Part shown: piece by piece, positions 27,867 to 36,580 of the stretch
Position numbering within the stretch: position 1 is the first letter of the stretch
Layout of the letters: every line of letters starts with the position of its first letter
NCBI RefSeq assembly: GCF_963668165.1
Contig: NZ_OY764209.1
Location: forward strand, 1,426,001-1,490,000
DNA length: 64,000 nucleotides
Direction of reading: 5' to 3'
Source: Marispirochaeta sp.
GTDB taxonomy: Bacteria > Spirochaetota > Spirochaetia > JC444 > Marispirochaetaceae
Translations under genes and position numbers: made by a program
The notes under the pieces: model-generated
What the model was told of the DNA's origin: nothing
The model's input: only the letters and a program-made list of their open reading frames with translations
The model's database searches: none

Positions 27867-28727
27867 TCACACTTTCTTTTCTTTATACAGATCAGAAAGG
27901 ATTACCCCCGCAATTACCAGTCCTGCGCCGATCCATTCCGGGGGGGTAAAGAACTCGGCAAGAAAGATCATGCCAAACAGGACCGCGAATACCGGTTCCA
28001 TGGCATAGATTATGACCGCCTTTACCGGGGTGACATGGCGCTGATACAGGTTCATGAGCAGCAGGCAGATGAAGCTCCCGAAGAAGGAAAGATAAAAAAG
28101 AGACCAGGCGAGATTCGCGTCCAGGATTACCGGGTCTGATTCAATGATGCCGGAGAGCAGAAAACTGAATACAGCCGTCAGGGAGAACTGCAGAAAGGTA
28201 AGAACCGGAACACTGCCGTGGCGTCCGTAGCGGTCAAGGAAAATAATAAAAAAGGCGTAGGAGACGGCGCTGCCGAAGGCCAGCATGTCTCCGAGGTTAA
28301 CGCCCCCTTCGGACGGCAGATTCAGAAGCACGAGGCCGCTCACAACGATTAAAAGGCCGATGATGTTCCCCCGGCTCAAGGGCTTGCCGGTGAAGGGTAT
28401 CTGCAGAAATGGAACGATCAGGGCAAAAAAGTAGGTTATCAGTGCCGATTTTCCTGCGGTGGTATATACCAGGCTCGCATTCTGAAAGGCGTAGCCGGTG
28501 AACATCAGAATTCCCAGTACGAGACCGCGCTTGAAAATGACGGGGGTTATTTTTTTCAGTTCCCGGTAGCAGATCGGAAGCAGCAGCAGCGCGGCTATGA
28601 GGAAGCGGAGACCAAGGAAAAATATTGGCGGCGCCGAGCGCAAGCCCTGCTTGGTGGCAATGAAGGTGGCTCCCCACAGGAGAGTGACAAAGAGAAGGAT
28701 GAGTTCGGCCTTGCGGTTGTGCTGCAT
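27867..28727 (-). CDS. EamA/DMT family exporter
   Basis: This 286-residue protein has ten membrane helices in two EamA repeats, beginning LILLFVTLLWGATFIATKQGLR and ending with the second repeat AVIIYAMEPVFAVLFGMIF...EWIGAGLVIAGV. Members export amino acids, nucleotides or other metabolites; the substrate cannot be read from the sequence. Its ATG at 28727 lies 7 nt after a candidate -10 box with no Shine-Dalgarno sequence. The MATE gene follows. Confidence 0.9.
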   Translation of the reverse strand: MQHNRKAELILLFVTLLWGATFIATKQGLRSAPPIFFLGLRFLIAALLLLPICYRELKKITPVIFKRGLVLGILMFTGYAFQNASLVYTTAGKSALITYFFALIVPFLQIPFTGKPLSRGNIIGLLIVVSGLVLLNLPSEGGVNLGDMLAFGSAVSYAFFIIFLDRYGRHGSVPVLTFLQFSLTAVFSFLLSGIIESDPVILDANLAWSLFYLSFFGSFICLLLMNLYQRHVTPVKAVIIYAMEPVFAVLFGMIFLAEFFTPPEWIGAGLVIAGVILSDLYKEKKV

Positions 28728-28734
28728 GGATAGG

Positions 28735-28764
28735 AACTTACACCCAGTGGCTGTTTTTGTGCAA
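28735..28764 (-). promoter_or_regulatory. Candidate promoter of the EamA-MATE pair (leaderless)
   Basis: On the minus strand TTGCAC (28759-28764), an 18-nt spacer and TAAGTT (28735-28740) end 7 nt before ATG 28727. Both boxes deviate from consensus, so this is the weakest member of the leaderless set. Confidence 0.4.
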
Positions 28765-28915
28765 GATTAGTTCAGAACCGTGGGGATAAAATCATCTGTC
28801 TGCCGCATTATACGGATAAACTGGGAAATTTTACCTTACACGTTAAGGGCGGCGGCAAATTCAGCCATGTAATCATGGTACGTATTCTTCATCCCCATGG
28901 TTTGAACAGTACAGT

Positions 28916-29825
28916 CTATTCTTTCAGGTGCTTATCAAAAAATCCCAGTATCGTTTTTTTTGTGAGGTCCTGAAAAAACTCCCGGGTTCCGTGGCCGCCG
29001 TTCTTTATACAGAAGAGGTCGACCCTGTCTTCCAGGCCTTTTTCCACGATTCTGTTATAGAAAGCTTCGCTTTGGGTATAAGGAACCAGGGGGTCCTGGT
29101 CTCCGTGCAGGATGATCAAGGTGCCCATAATTAATTGGACTTGCTATACGCAATTTCTCCCACACCTCCGGCCCGTTTGCCCCGACAAGGGCCCCTCCGT
29201 GGGTGTCGCCAATGTTTCTCCATCGGTGGTCAGGGTCGTTCCTCATTTCTTCCATGTCCTTTTCCAGCAGGGTAACCAGGTCCGCCGGTCCGAAGAGGTT
29301 GCAGCAGGCCTGAACATCGGAGGAGTATCCGGGCCATTCGTCGGATATATTGTCGTCAAGATTTACTGCTGCCATGGAAGAAAGGTGTCCTCCTGCGGAC
29401 CTGCCGATGACTCCGACCCGCCCGGGATCGATCTGGTACTCCTCCGCATGGGCCCGCAGAAACCGAATGGCTGTTTTTACGTCGATTATCTGGTCCGGAT
29501 AGTGCCCCTGGGCGCTGCTGCGGTAATAAATTGAAGCCAGTGCGTAGCCCGCCTCTGCAAGAAACTGCATCTCCGCTACCATCAGGTTTTTATCGCAGCC
29601 CCGGAAGCCTCCGCCGGGAATCCAGACAATAAGGGGTTTCTTTGTCCTGTCTTCTTCATCATCAAGTCCCGCGGCGATGCGCATCTCGCTGTTGCCATTC
29701 TGCACCATGACTGACAGCATCAGATCCAGGGGCCTGCCTTCGAGATCGCTTACGCGGGAATAACAGATATTGTCCAGAAAGTTGATACTTCTCCGTTCCT
29801 TTCCGGGATTAAGAGAGCTTTTCAT
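28916..29825 (-). pseudogene. Alpha/beta-hydrolase esterase (BD-FAE-like), frameshifted
   Basis: Two overlapping frames make up one esterase. The N-terminal part (29825 to about 29130) has the oxyanion region IVWIPGGGFRGCDKN near residue 88 and the nucleophile Ser in VIGRSAGGHLSS near residue 146. The C-terminal part (from 29128) carries the acid in ILHGDQDPLVP and the catalytic His in NGGHGTREFF. The break falls between SPINY and ILHGDQD, where relatives have some ten more residues, so a small deletion has shifted the frame. It is the last gene of the TTT operon, following the DUF3237 gene by 17 bp. A sequencing error alone would not explain the missing residues. Confidence 0.8.
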
Positions 29826-29842
29826 TTTTTGTATCCTTTCTT

Positions 29843-30373
29843 CTATCTCACAATCCAGGCGTCGTAGATGACCCCGGGCGTTTTCTGAGAAATTACGCAG
29901 CCGAAGGCCACCACGTTATTGAGCCATAGGTACTCTTCCGCGGCGGTGTCGAAGAATAGGTGCTGCTTGAAGTAGTACTCCCCGGGATCCACCGGTTCCC
30001 TTGCGGTCCTGCGTTTCAGGACCTCTCCGGTCTGAGTTGCGTAGCCCCGGGTGGAGAGGCTGATGATTGCCCCGTCATCGGTTTTGAGGATGTAGCGGGT
30101 GTCGATATGCCTGGTTGTCGGTACAAGGTGGCTGGTGGTGTTCCAGTCGGCCCCCACTGGCAGCACAGTCCCCCGCAGCCTGGGACCCTCGAAGCGCCCG
30201 CCGGTTATGGGAATGATCTTGAGCAATCCCCTTTCCACTGAACCGACTTCTATGGGAGGTGCTACGTTGGCGATGAGACGGTACAGAAATTCAAGTTCCG
30301 GCCCGGGGGGAGTAAAGCCGTCTCCCAGCTCCCTGGTATAATCTGCAAAATCTGCGGAGAGTTCCGGTTTCAT
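29843..30373 (-). CDS. DUF3237 family protein
   Basis: This 176-residue protein matches the DUF3237 (UPF0311) pattern: PELEFLYRLIANVAPPIEVG near residue 24, IIPITGGRFEGPRLRGTVLPVGADW near residue 53 (in two conserved blocks), a YILKTDDGAIISL strand, and the late FDTAAEEYLWLNNVVAFG. The fold is a small beta-barrel of unknown function; it is often encoded near hydrolases and ester- or aromatic-degradation genes. Its ATG overlaps the stop of the metallo-beta-lactamase-fold gene as ATGA, so the two are translationally coupled. Confidence 0.85.
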   Translation of the reverse strand: MKPELSADFADYTRELGDGFTPPGPELEFLYRLIANVAPPIEVGSVERGLLKIIPITGGRFEGPRLRGTVLPVGADWNTTSHLVPTTRHIDTRYILKTDDGAIISLSTRGYATQTGEVLKRRTAREPVDPGEYYFKQHLFFDTAAEEYLWLNNVVAFGCVISQKTPGVIYDAWIVR

Positions 30374-31215
30374 GCCTCAAGCTCCGTGGTATCAAGAATT
30401 TCCTGTATCATGGCGATGCGTTTTTCTATCAACGACGGCCAGATGGTTCTGTCCAGAAAAGGGTTAAAGTCTTCTTGTATTGAAGGGACTTTGTCCAGCA
30501 TGTTCGTCTGCCCCGGGTGGGAACCCAGAGTAATGTCCACCGGAAGGTCCTTTACCTTCAGCATGCTGTTCATGTAATCCCGGCGTGTTGAGAACGGGAG
30601 ATTATACTCCTGTATAAAGTCATCGCTGAGGGTGTTAACCCCTACACCGCCGTGCATCCCGCAGCGGCTGCGCATACCATTGGTATCGACGGTGTCGAAG
30701 AAGAAGGAGGTAGTGCCCGGTGTGTGTCCCGGAGTATGAATGGTGTCTATCTGTATATCGCCGAGGATAATAGGTTTACTGTCGGAATAAAAAAAATCAG
30801 CCTTGATTTCCCCGTATGGATAGCCTTCGGTGAGTATCATCTCCGGTCGTTCGCAGATAAAATCTGCATCTTCCTTTGCCATCCAGAGTTTCGCGCCGGA
30901 CAGCTCCAGCACCGCCCTGACACCGCCGCAGTGGTCGTAGTGGGCATGGGACAGTAGGAGCAGCTTGATGTCATGGGGATCAAAGCCCAGCATGCGGATA
31001 CTCTCGAATACCAGGTAGACCTGGGGCTGCATGGTGGCGTCGATCAGGATGAGTCCTTCCGAGCTTTTTATCAGATAGGCGCCGACCCAGCTGTTGCCAA
31101 CGTACCAGGTGCGTGGAGCAACCTTGAACGGAGGGACGGCAACTTCCCAGGGGCGTTCGCAGCCCTGTTTCAGAAGGCCGAAGGGATTGGTAAGGGGAGG
31201 GTGATTGGATTTCAT
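30370..31215 (-). CDS. Metallo-beta-lactamase fold hydrolase
   Basis: This 281-residue MBL-fold protein has the zinc motif LLLSHAHYDHCGG (HxHxDH) near residue 90 and a second metal His in IHTPGHTPGTTSFFF near residue 160. An early YLIKSSEGLILIDATMQ strand and the late LGSHPGQTNM complete the domain. It resembles the subclass B3-like branch in outline but has no visible signal peptide, so lactone, thioester or other ester hydrolysis in the cytoplasm is more likely than antibiotic resistance. AGAGG precedes the ATG. It sits between a binding-protein gene of the TTT operon and a coupled DUF3237 gene. Confidence 0.87.
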   Translation of the reverse strand: MKSNHPPLTNPFGLLKQGCERPWEVAVPPFKVAPRTWYVGNSWVGAYLIKSSEGLILIDATMQPQVYLVFESIRMLGFDPHDIKLLLLSHAHYDHCGGVRAVLELSGAKLWMAKEDADFICERPEMILTEGYPYGEIKADFFYSDSKPIILGDIQIDTIHTPGHTPGTTSFFFDTVDTNGMRSRCGMHGGVGVNTLSDDFIQEYNLPFSTRRDYMNSMLKVKDLPVDITLGSHPGQTNMLDKVPSIQEDFNPFLDRTIWPSLIEKRIAMIQEILDTTELEA

Positions 31216-31280
31216 GACAGTCCTCTTGTATATGGAAAAAGAATGGAGCCTTCTTTAAGAAGGCCCCGTAAATGGATCTT

Positions 31281-32263
31281 TTATCGCAGACCCAGCATCT
31301 CGGTGGTTTCTCCGACCTTCTTGTCCCCTTCCATCAGGCGCTTACGGCTGGCATCGAAGCCAAGGTAGGTAAGGGGCATGCGCATTTTGGCAAACTGGGT
31401 GCTGACTTCCGGATCGGCCAGTACGTCCTTGAACGCGGCGTTGATCTGTTCAGCAACCGCGGGGTCCATCTCTTTTGGTCCGAGGATGAAGAAGTCGAGG
31501 CCATAAACGGAATTTTCATAGCCCAGCTCTGCGAGGGAAGGATAAATCGATGCGCCGGAATCACGTTCGGGCATGCCGGCGATGGTGGCCAGGATTATCA
31601 TCTTGCCGGCTTCCACGTATTGCAGGGCACCGGGGGTATTTATAAAGGCGGCGTCGATCTGTCCACCCTGTACTGCAACCAGCTTATCTGCGTCAGAGCC
31701 CGCTTCAACAATTCGGAACTTGGCGCCGCTGTCCTTGGTCAGAAGTCCCGCCATGAAGTGGGAAGACCCCTTCAGTTGTACTCCCAGGGTAATCTTGTCC
31801 GGACTGGCTTTGCTGGGCTGCAACAAGATCTGCCACGGAGTTGTAGGGAGAATCAGGGCCGACACACAGGGCATAGCTTCCGCCGACGGGCATTACTACA
31901 CAGGTAGTAAACTCATCTATGGGAGATTTGTCGTACAGGCCTGCGTAGTAACTTGCCAGAAGGCTTGTATGGTAGAAAAGAATCGTACTGCCGTCGGGCT
32001 TGGCGGTGCGTACCTGTTCAGCAGCTACGCTGCCGCCTCCTGCCGGCTGATTCACAACAACAAATGGCCTGCCCAGGGTTTCCTGCAGGGTCTTTGAAAT
32101 AACACGGGCCGCAGCATCTGTACCGCCGCCGGCTTTGGCGGGAACGACAAACTGCACACTTCCGCTGGGCCACTGGGGTGCGCCTGCGGATTCCGATTTT
32201 CCTTCTGCGGCAAGGCCCAGGACCATCACCGCCAGAAACAGAAGAATGAAGTGAACGTTTCAT
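31281..32263 (-). pseudogene. TTT substrate-binding protein (TctC/Bug family), second copy, two frameshifts
   Basis: The gene encodes a Bug-type periplasmic binding protein: VQFVVPAKAGGGTDAAARV near the N-terminus, VVVNQPAGGGSVAAEQVRTAKPDG, and in the other frame ITLGVQLKGSSHF and FFILGPKEMDPAV. The good start with AAAAGGAG is ATG 32263, but one extra base after codon 4 throws the signal peptide out of frame. A second extra C in GCCC near 31830 separates DSPYNSVADLV from SKASPDKITLG. The span is 3n+2 bases, exactly two insertions too many. It probably yields no binding protein unless the bases are sequencing errors. Confidence 0.85.
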
Positions 32264-32319
32264 AGGTTCTCCTTTTTTTTGCTTATTGAAATTTTCCGCC
32301 TTCCAACGAACGCGGTGAA

Positions 32320-33820
32320 TCAACTGTTAACCTTGCTCCTGCGCCGTTTACGCAGGTAATCCTTTATATACGGCCAGACAATGCTGAATAAAGCGGAGGC
32401 CAGGAGAATTGCGGAAATCGGCCTGGTAAAGAACGGCCATATTCCCTGGTCGGTGTAGGTAAAACCTTTACGCATATTTAATTCCAGCATGGGTCCGAGA
32501 ATAAAACTCAGGATAAACGGACTGGTCGGTAGCTTGACCATATCCATCAGAAATCCCAGGGCGGCAAAGGAGAGAAGCAGTACGAAATTAAAGGTGGTGC
32601 TGGAACTTACATATACCCCAACGAAACCAAGGACAATAATCACCGGGTACAGGTAGTGATAGGGGATCTTCAGGATCATCGGAAAGAGACGCATGCCGAA
32701 GTACTGCTGCAGAAGGACCAGGATTGCCGCAAAAAGGGCTGTGGCGAAAAGGGTGAAGACGATATCCGGGTTGTTGGTAAAAAGCAGGGGACCCGGCTGA
32801 ACACCGTGGATCATCAAACCGCCCAGAAGGATTGCGGTTGTTCCGTCTCCGGGAATTCCCAGGGCTACCATGGGGATCAAGGCTCCACCGACAGATGCAT
32901 TATTGGAGATCTCTGATGCGAAAACCCCGTCTACACAACCCTTTCCGAATTTTTCCGGATGCTTCGAGCTGCTTTTTGCCTGAGCATAGGCCACCATGTT
33001 GGAGAGGGCCGCTCCCATGCCGGGCAGAAAACCGATCCACAACCCGATAAAAAAGGAACGTACCAGGTTGACAGCATTATCAAGGTATTCCCGTAAACTG
33101 ACACCAAAACCGGTGATATTTTTCATGTCCACGGGGGGCAGTTCTTTTTGTCCCCGTGCATAGTCGGATACAATCTGCTTGATTGCGAAGAGCCCCAGCA
33201 TCAGGGAGATCAGGTCGAAGCCGCCGTTGAGGTAGTAGTTGCCGAAGGGCAAAACGGGGAAAGCCGTCTATCGGGGCAAAGCCGACGGAACTGAGCATAA
33301 GCCCAATGGCTGCGGCTGCCAGACCCTTGAATACATTTTCCCGCGACAGAGCCGCTACCAGGGCAATGGCGCAGAAGCCGAGGGAAAAATACTCCCAGGG
33401 ACCGAGCTTCAGGGCAAGGTCGGCGATGACGGGACTTAAAAAAGTGGCGATGAGAATGCTGAAGAAGGTCCCCATAAAGGAGGCGGTTATCGCAGCTCCC
33501 AGGGCCTTAACGGCCTGGCCGTTCTTTGTCATCGGGTAGCCGTCGAAGCAGGTGGCGATGGCTGAGGGTGATCCGGGGATTCCAAGCAGGATGGAACCAA
33601 CCATGGCGCCGGAAACACCGCCAACCCATATACTGATGAGCATGGCAAGTCCCAGGTGAGGGTCCATACCAAAGGTAACCGGTAACATGAGGGCGACACC
33701 GAGGCCTCCGCTGAGCCCGGGGATGGCCCCCAGAACAATACCCACGGCACTGGCGATAAGTACAAGCAGAAAGGGCCCGGGACTCAGAAGTGAAACCAGA
33801 CTTGATACAAACATTTCCAT
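32320..33820 (-). pseudogene. TTT large permease (TctA family), frameshifted
   Basis: TctA is the 12-helix subunit of the tripartite tricarboxylate transporter. The N-terminal frame from ATG 33820 holds GIVLGAIPGLSGGLGVALMLP and ISIWVGGVSGAMVGSILLGIPGSPSA, and ends in GFAPIDGFPRFA. The C-terminal frame continues as FGNYYLNGGFDLISLMLGLFA, then the second TctA signature (GIPGDGTTAILLGGLMIHG) to the stop at 32320. One extra C near 33255 (GCCCTTC in place of GCCTTC) breaks the frame; the span is 3n+1 bases. Everything else is intact, so this is either a very recent mutation or a base-calling error. GGAG lies 8 nt before the start. Confidence 0.88.
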
Positions 33821-33836
33821 TTCTAAGGCTCCATTA

Positions 33837-34292
33837 TTAAAAGATCATTCCCGGCGGGAGAAAGGAGTTCAGAACTTTACTGAAAACAAAGTAAACAGCG
33901 CCGAAGGTTACCAGGGAGTAGATGATCCCCCGGAGCAGAACGGTTTTTTCCGGGCCGGCGATCTGCCGGTAAAAGAAAAAAACCATGATCGGTGTTGCTA
34001 TATAAAAGCCGACTATCTTCAGTGCCAGGGAGTAGATTATAAAAAGAGAAGTCATTATCCCGGCTCGTTTCCAGCCCTCCCGTGTCAGGAAAGGTTCTGT
34101 GTCGCCGGTCGATTTTTGCCGGGTAAGGAATAACCCCAGACCGCTGATGACAAGAATGATGCTTCCCATATAGGGGAACACCCGGGGGCCGGGGTCGTCG
34201 GTGAATGTTTTTATAGGTATCTGTATGGTGAGAAGGATCCCTGCAATGCCGAGGGCCAGAATAATAAGGCCCAGTTGTTTATCGTTCTTCAT
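33837..34292 (-). CDS. TTT small permease (TctB family)
   Basis: This 151-residue protein has four membrane helices: LGLIILALGIAGILLTIQIP, then PYMGSIILVISGLGLFL, and two in the C-terminal half. This is the size and layout of TctB, which pairs with TctA for cation-driven uptake of carboxylates. I start at ATG 34292 (MKNDKQLG), with the hydrophobic helix right after it; the open frame reaches back to 34343, but that part is hydrophilic and unlike the family. It lies between an intact tctC and tctA. Confidence 0.85.
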   Translation of the reverse strand: MKNDKQLGLIILALGIAGILLTIQIPIKTFTDDPGPRVFPYMGSIILVISGLGLFLTRQKSTGDTEPFLTREGWKRAGIMTSLFIIYSLALKIVGFYIATPIMVFFFYRQIAGPEKTVLLRGIIYSLVTFGAVYFVFSKVLNSFLPPGMIF

Positions 34293-34355
34293 GATTTTAC
34301 CCTGTATTCGTTGGATGTGCCCCGGAAGAATCTTCCGGGGCACCGCTGCAATGTA

Positions 34356-35333
34356 CTATTTTGTTGCCAGGCCCAGTTTGTCTGCCAGGGCCGCAATCTT
34401 TTCGTCCTCTTTGTAAATAAGTTCCTGTGCTTCCTGCACAGTGTAATATGTGTATGCGCTGGACATCTTGTTGAGCTGTTCCTGCACCCCGGGATCCGTG
34501 CCCATGTTTCTGGTAGCAGTATTTATCTTCTCCACAATCGCCGGGTCCATACCTTTGGGACCCCAGACTACCAGCGGTGCGATCCAGCTGAAATTCAGTC
34601 CCTGATCAATTGCCGGTACAAACTGCGGATACTTGGGATCCGGATCGGGATCGATGAGACAGAGGACCTTCATCTTGCCGGCCTGTTCGTACTGGGCAGC
34701 GGAGCTGGAACCGAGATTTCCTATATCAATATGCCCGCCCTGGATCGCAGCTACTTTGTCCACTTCTGAAGCTGCTTCAACCAGTTTAAGTTCCACATTC
34801 TCTTCCATCATGATGGTGCCGGCAATAAAGTGAGTGGCTCCCCCGAGGGCAACTCCCACAGTCCGCTTGCCGGGATTCCGGCGGGCGTCATCCACAAAAT
34901 CCTTCATGTTGTCCCAGGGTGTATCCGGGGCAACCGCATAAACCTGGGGTGGATAGCTCTGGGCGATTGCGATAGTTGTGAAATCTGATACAGGGTGGTC
35001 GTAGCGGCCGGTATGATTGTAGATGAGCATGCCGGTATGCATGAAAAGAAGTGTCTGCCCATCGGGCTTAGCAGTGCGCACCTGTTCATAGGCAACGGTT
35101 CCGCCCCCGGCGGGCTGATTGACGACCACCACGGGACTTCCGAGTTCCCGCTGCAGGTAGTCCGAAAATATTCGTGCCATCAGGTCGGTCCCGCCGCCCG
35201 CTCTGGCACCAACGATGATCTGGACCGGACCCTGAGGCCATCTGGCTTCGGTTTCTTTTTCCGGATTTCCTTCCGCCGTCAGCATGGATGCGGCTGCCAG
35301 CAGACACAGCAGAATAGTCGCTGATTTCTTCAT
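34356..35333 (-). CDS. TTT substrate-binding protein (TctC/Bug family), first copy
   Basis: This 325-residue periplasmic protein has a signal peptide (MKKSATILLCLLAAASMLTAEG). The Bug-family motifs follow: WPQGPVQIIVGARAGGGTDLMARIF, VVVVNQPAGGGTVAYEQVRTAKPDGQTLLF in two blocks, and GVALGGATHFIAGT near residue 165. It binds a carboxylate and hands it to TctAB. AGGAGGAGGA lies 3 nt before ATG 35333. The operon has a second, broken tctC, so two binding proteins once shared one permease. Confidence 0.93.
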   Translation of the reverse strand: MKKSATILLCLLAAASMLTAEGNPEKETEARWPQGPVQIIVGARAGGGTDLMARIFSDYLQRELGSPVVVVNQPAGGGTVAYEQVRTAKPDGQTLLFMHTGMLIYNHTGRYDHPVSDFTTIAIAQSYPPQVYAVAPDTPWDNMKDFVDDARRNPGKRTVGVALGGATHFIAGTIMMEENVELKLVEAASEVDKVAAIQGGHIDIGNLGSSSAAQYEQAGKMKVLCLIDPDPDPKYPQFVPAIDQGLNFSWIAPLVVWGPKGMDPAIVEKINTATRNMGTDPGVQEQLNKMSSAYTYYTVQEAQELIYKEDEKIAALADKLGLATK

Positions 35334-35371
35334 TATTCCTCCTCCTGTTTTCAAAGTTAGTTTTATTGCCA

Positions 35372-36256
35372 TTATTTAAACGCCTCTTCAAGGGCGCTAA
35401 TAATCAGTTCCCGGGCTTCCCTGTGTTCCGCAAGCCCATGGACTATGAATCCATGGTCGCTTTCAAGAAAACAGCGCATTCTGACTTCCACCCCCGCCCT
35501 GACCAGCATCATGGCATACTTTTCCGCTTCATCCCTGAGGCAGTCCTTACCGGCGGTTATTATCAGGGCCGGAGGGAGTCCTGCAAGCATCTTCGGGGTC
35601 GCGCAGACAAGGGAGAAAAAAGGGTTGGAGTAATCCTCCTCATCCCCCATGTAGAGACAGGAAAAGGAGCGCATTCGTTCCACCGGAAGCAGGCTGTCCG
35701 GTCCCACTTTATCGGCGGGATCAGTTGCGCCATCAAGTAAAGGGTAGTCCATTATCTGCAGGCAGAGGGAAAAATCCTTTGTCTGGTTTGCCATGAGGGC
35801 GATGGCTGCGGTGAAGTTTCCGCCGGCGCTGTGGCCTCCCAAGGCTATTTTGTCTGTGTCAACATTGAGTGTGTCCGAATTGTCAAAAGCCCATTTTACA
35901 ACATCGTAACATTCATTGAGCCCGGCCGGAAAAGGATATTCCGGAGCCAGGCGGTAATCGATGTCAATGACCTTGCAGCCGAGACTGGCCGCAAGAAATG
36001 AGGAGAATACGGTGTCCCGTTTTTCGTAACCCCGGACAAAACCTCCGCCGTGCATATTGATGAAAAGGGGATAGGACTCCCTGCTGATACGGGGGTATAC
36101 CATGATGACTCTGGAATCTCCCTCCCGTGTTGGTATGGCGGCTTCTTTCCGGTCCACGCGTTCAAGATAGGCTTCCATTTCCGGTGTCAGGTTTGTCTGG
36201 ACCACAGAAGAGCTGCGCAGCTGCTCAGCGATTTTCATTTTCTCGTCGTATGTCAT
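35372..36256 (-). CDS. Alpha/beta-hydrolase, hormone-sensitive-lipase-like esterase
   Basis: This 294-residue cytoplasmic esterase of the HSL/acetyl-hydrolase group has the oxyanion motif FINMHGGGFVRGYEK near residue 69, the nucleophile Ser in ALGGHSAGGNFTAAIAL near residue 142, the acid in LIITAGKDCLRDEA near 235 and the His in ESDHGFIVHG near 268. It is the first gene of the TTT operon, directly behind a consensus sigma-54 promoter, which suggests that ester hydrolysis is the first step on an imported or inducing compound. GGAG lies about 13 nt before the ATG. Confidence 0.9.
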   Translation of the reverse strand: MTYDEKMKIAEQLRSSSVVQTNLTPEMEAYLERVDRKEAAIPTREGDSRVIMVYPRISRESYPLFINMHGGGFVRGYEKRDTVFSSFLAASLGCKVIDIDYRLAPEYPFPAGLNECYDVVKWAFDNSDTLNVDTDKIALGGHSAGGNFTAAIALMANQTKDFSLCLQIMDYPLLDGATDPADKVGPDSLLPVERMRSFSCLYMGDEEDYSNPFFSLVCATPKMLAGLPPALIITAGKDCLRDEAEKYAMMLVRAGVEVRMRCFLESDHGFIVHGLAEHREARELIISALEEAFK

Positions 36257-36331
36257 TGGTACAATAATTCTCCAATACTTTCAGGTCGCGGTAGGAGCCG
36301 GATAACCGGATCGGACTCCGCGCTGCTAATT

Positions 36332-36349
36332 AAGCAAAAGGTATGCCAA
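36332..36349 (-). promoter_or_regulatory. Sigma-54 (-24/-12) promoter of the TTT/hydrolase operon
   Basis: On the minus strand the sequence TTGGCATACCTTTTGCTT carries the invariant GG (-24) and GC (-12) exactly ten bases apart. It matches the TGGCAY-N-TTGC core. The expected start is near 36322, about 65 bp before the first hydrolase gene. The divergent neighbour encodes a sigma-54 activator, which supports the call. Confidence 0.88.
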
Positions 36350-36503
36350 AAGTTTATACTCGCCGAGGGCGATTAAGCTATGGACGGGGAAATATTGCCT
36401 AAGTACAGTCCTGCAGGCAGGTTGCCGGCATTTTTATTTCAGTCGGGACAGGATGCGCACCCCTCCCGGGGGTGTCGGCGTTTTTTCTTTCTGCAGATTT
36501 CTT

Positions 36504-36552
36504 GTTGCGAAATGCATCACCTGTTGTATTATAGATACATGTGTTGCGCAAC
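36504..36552. promoter_or_regulatory. Candidate enhancer site and activator promoter
   Basis: GTTGCGCAAC (36543-36552) is a perfect ten-base palindrome. A related half-site, GTTGCGAAATGCA, begins at 36504. They lie about 180-225 bp upstream of the -24/-12 promoter, the usual distance for an enhancer of a sigma-54 activator. Between them, TTGCGA (16-nt spacer) TATTAT could form the activator gene's own promoter, inside the dyad TGTAT-N5-ATACA (36525-36539). Confidence 0.5.
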
Positions 36553-36580
36553 GTTCGACCGGGCGCAAGTGGGAGGTTCC

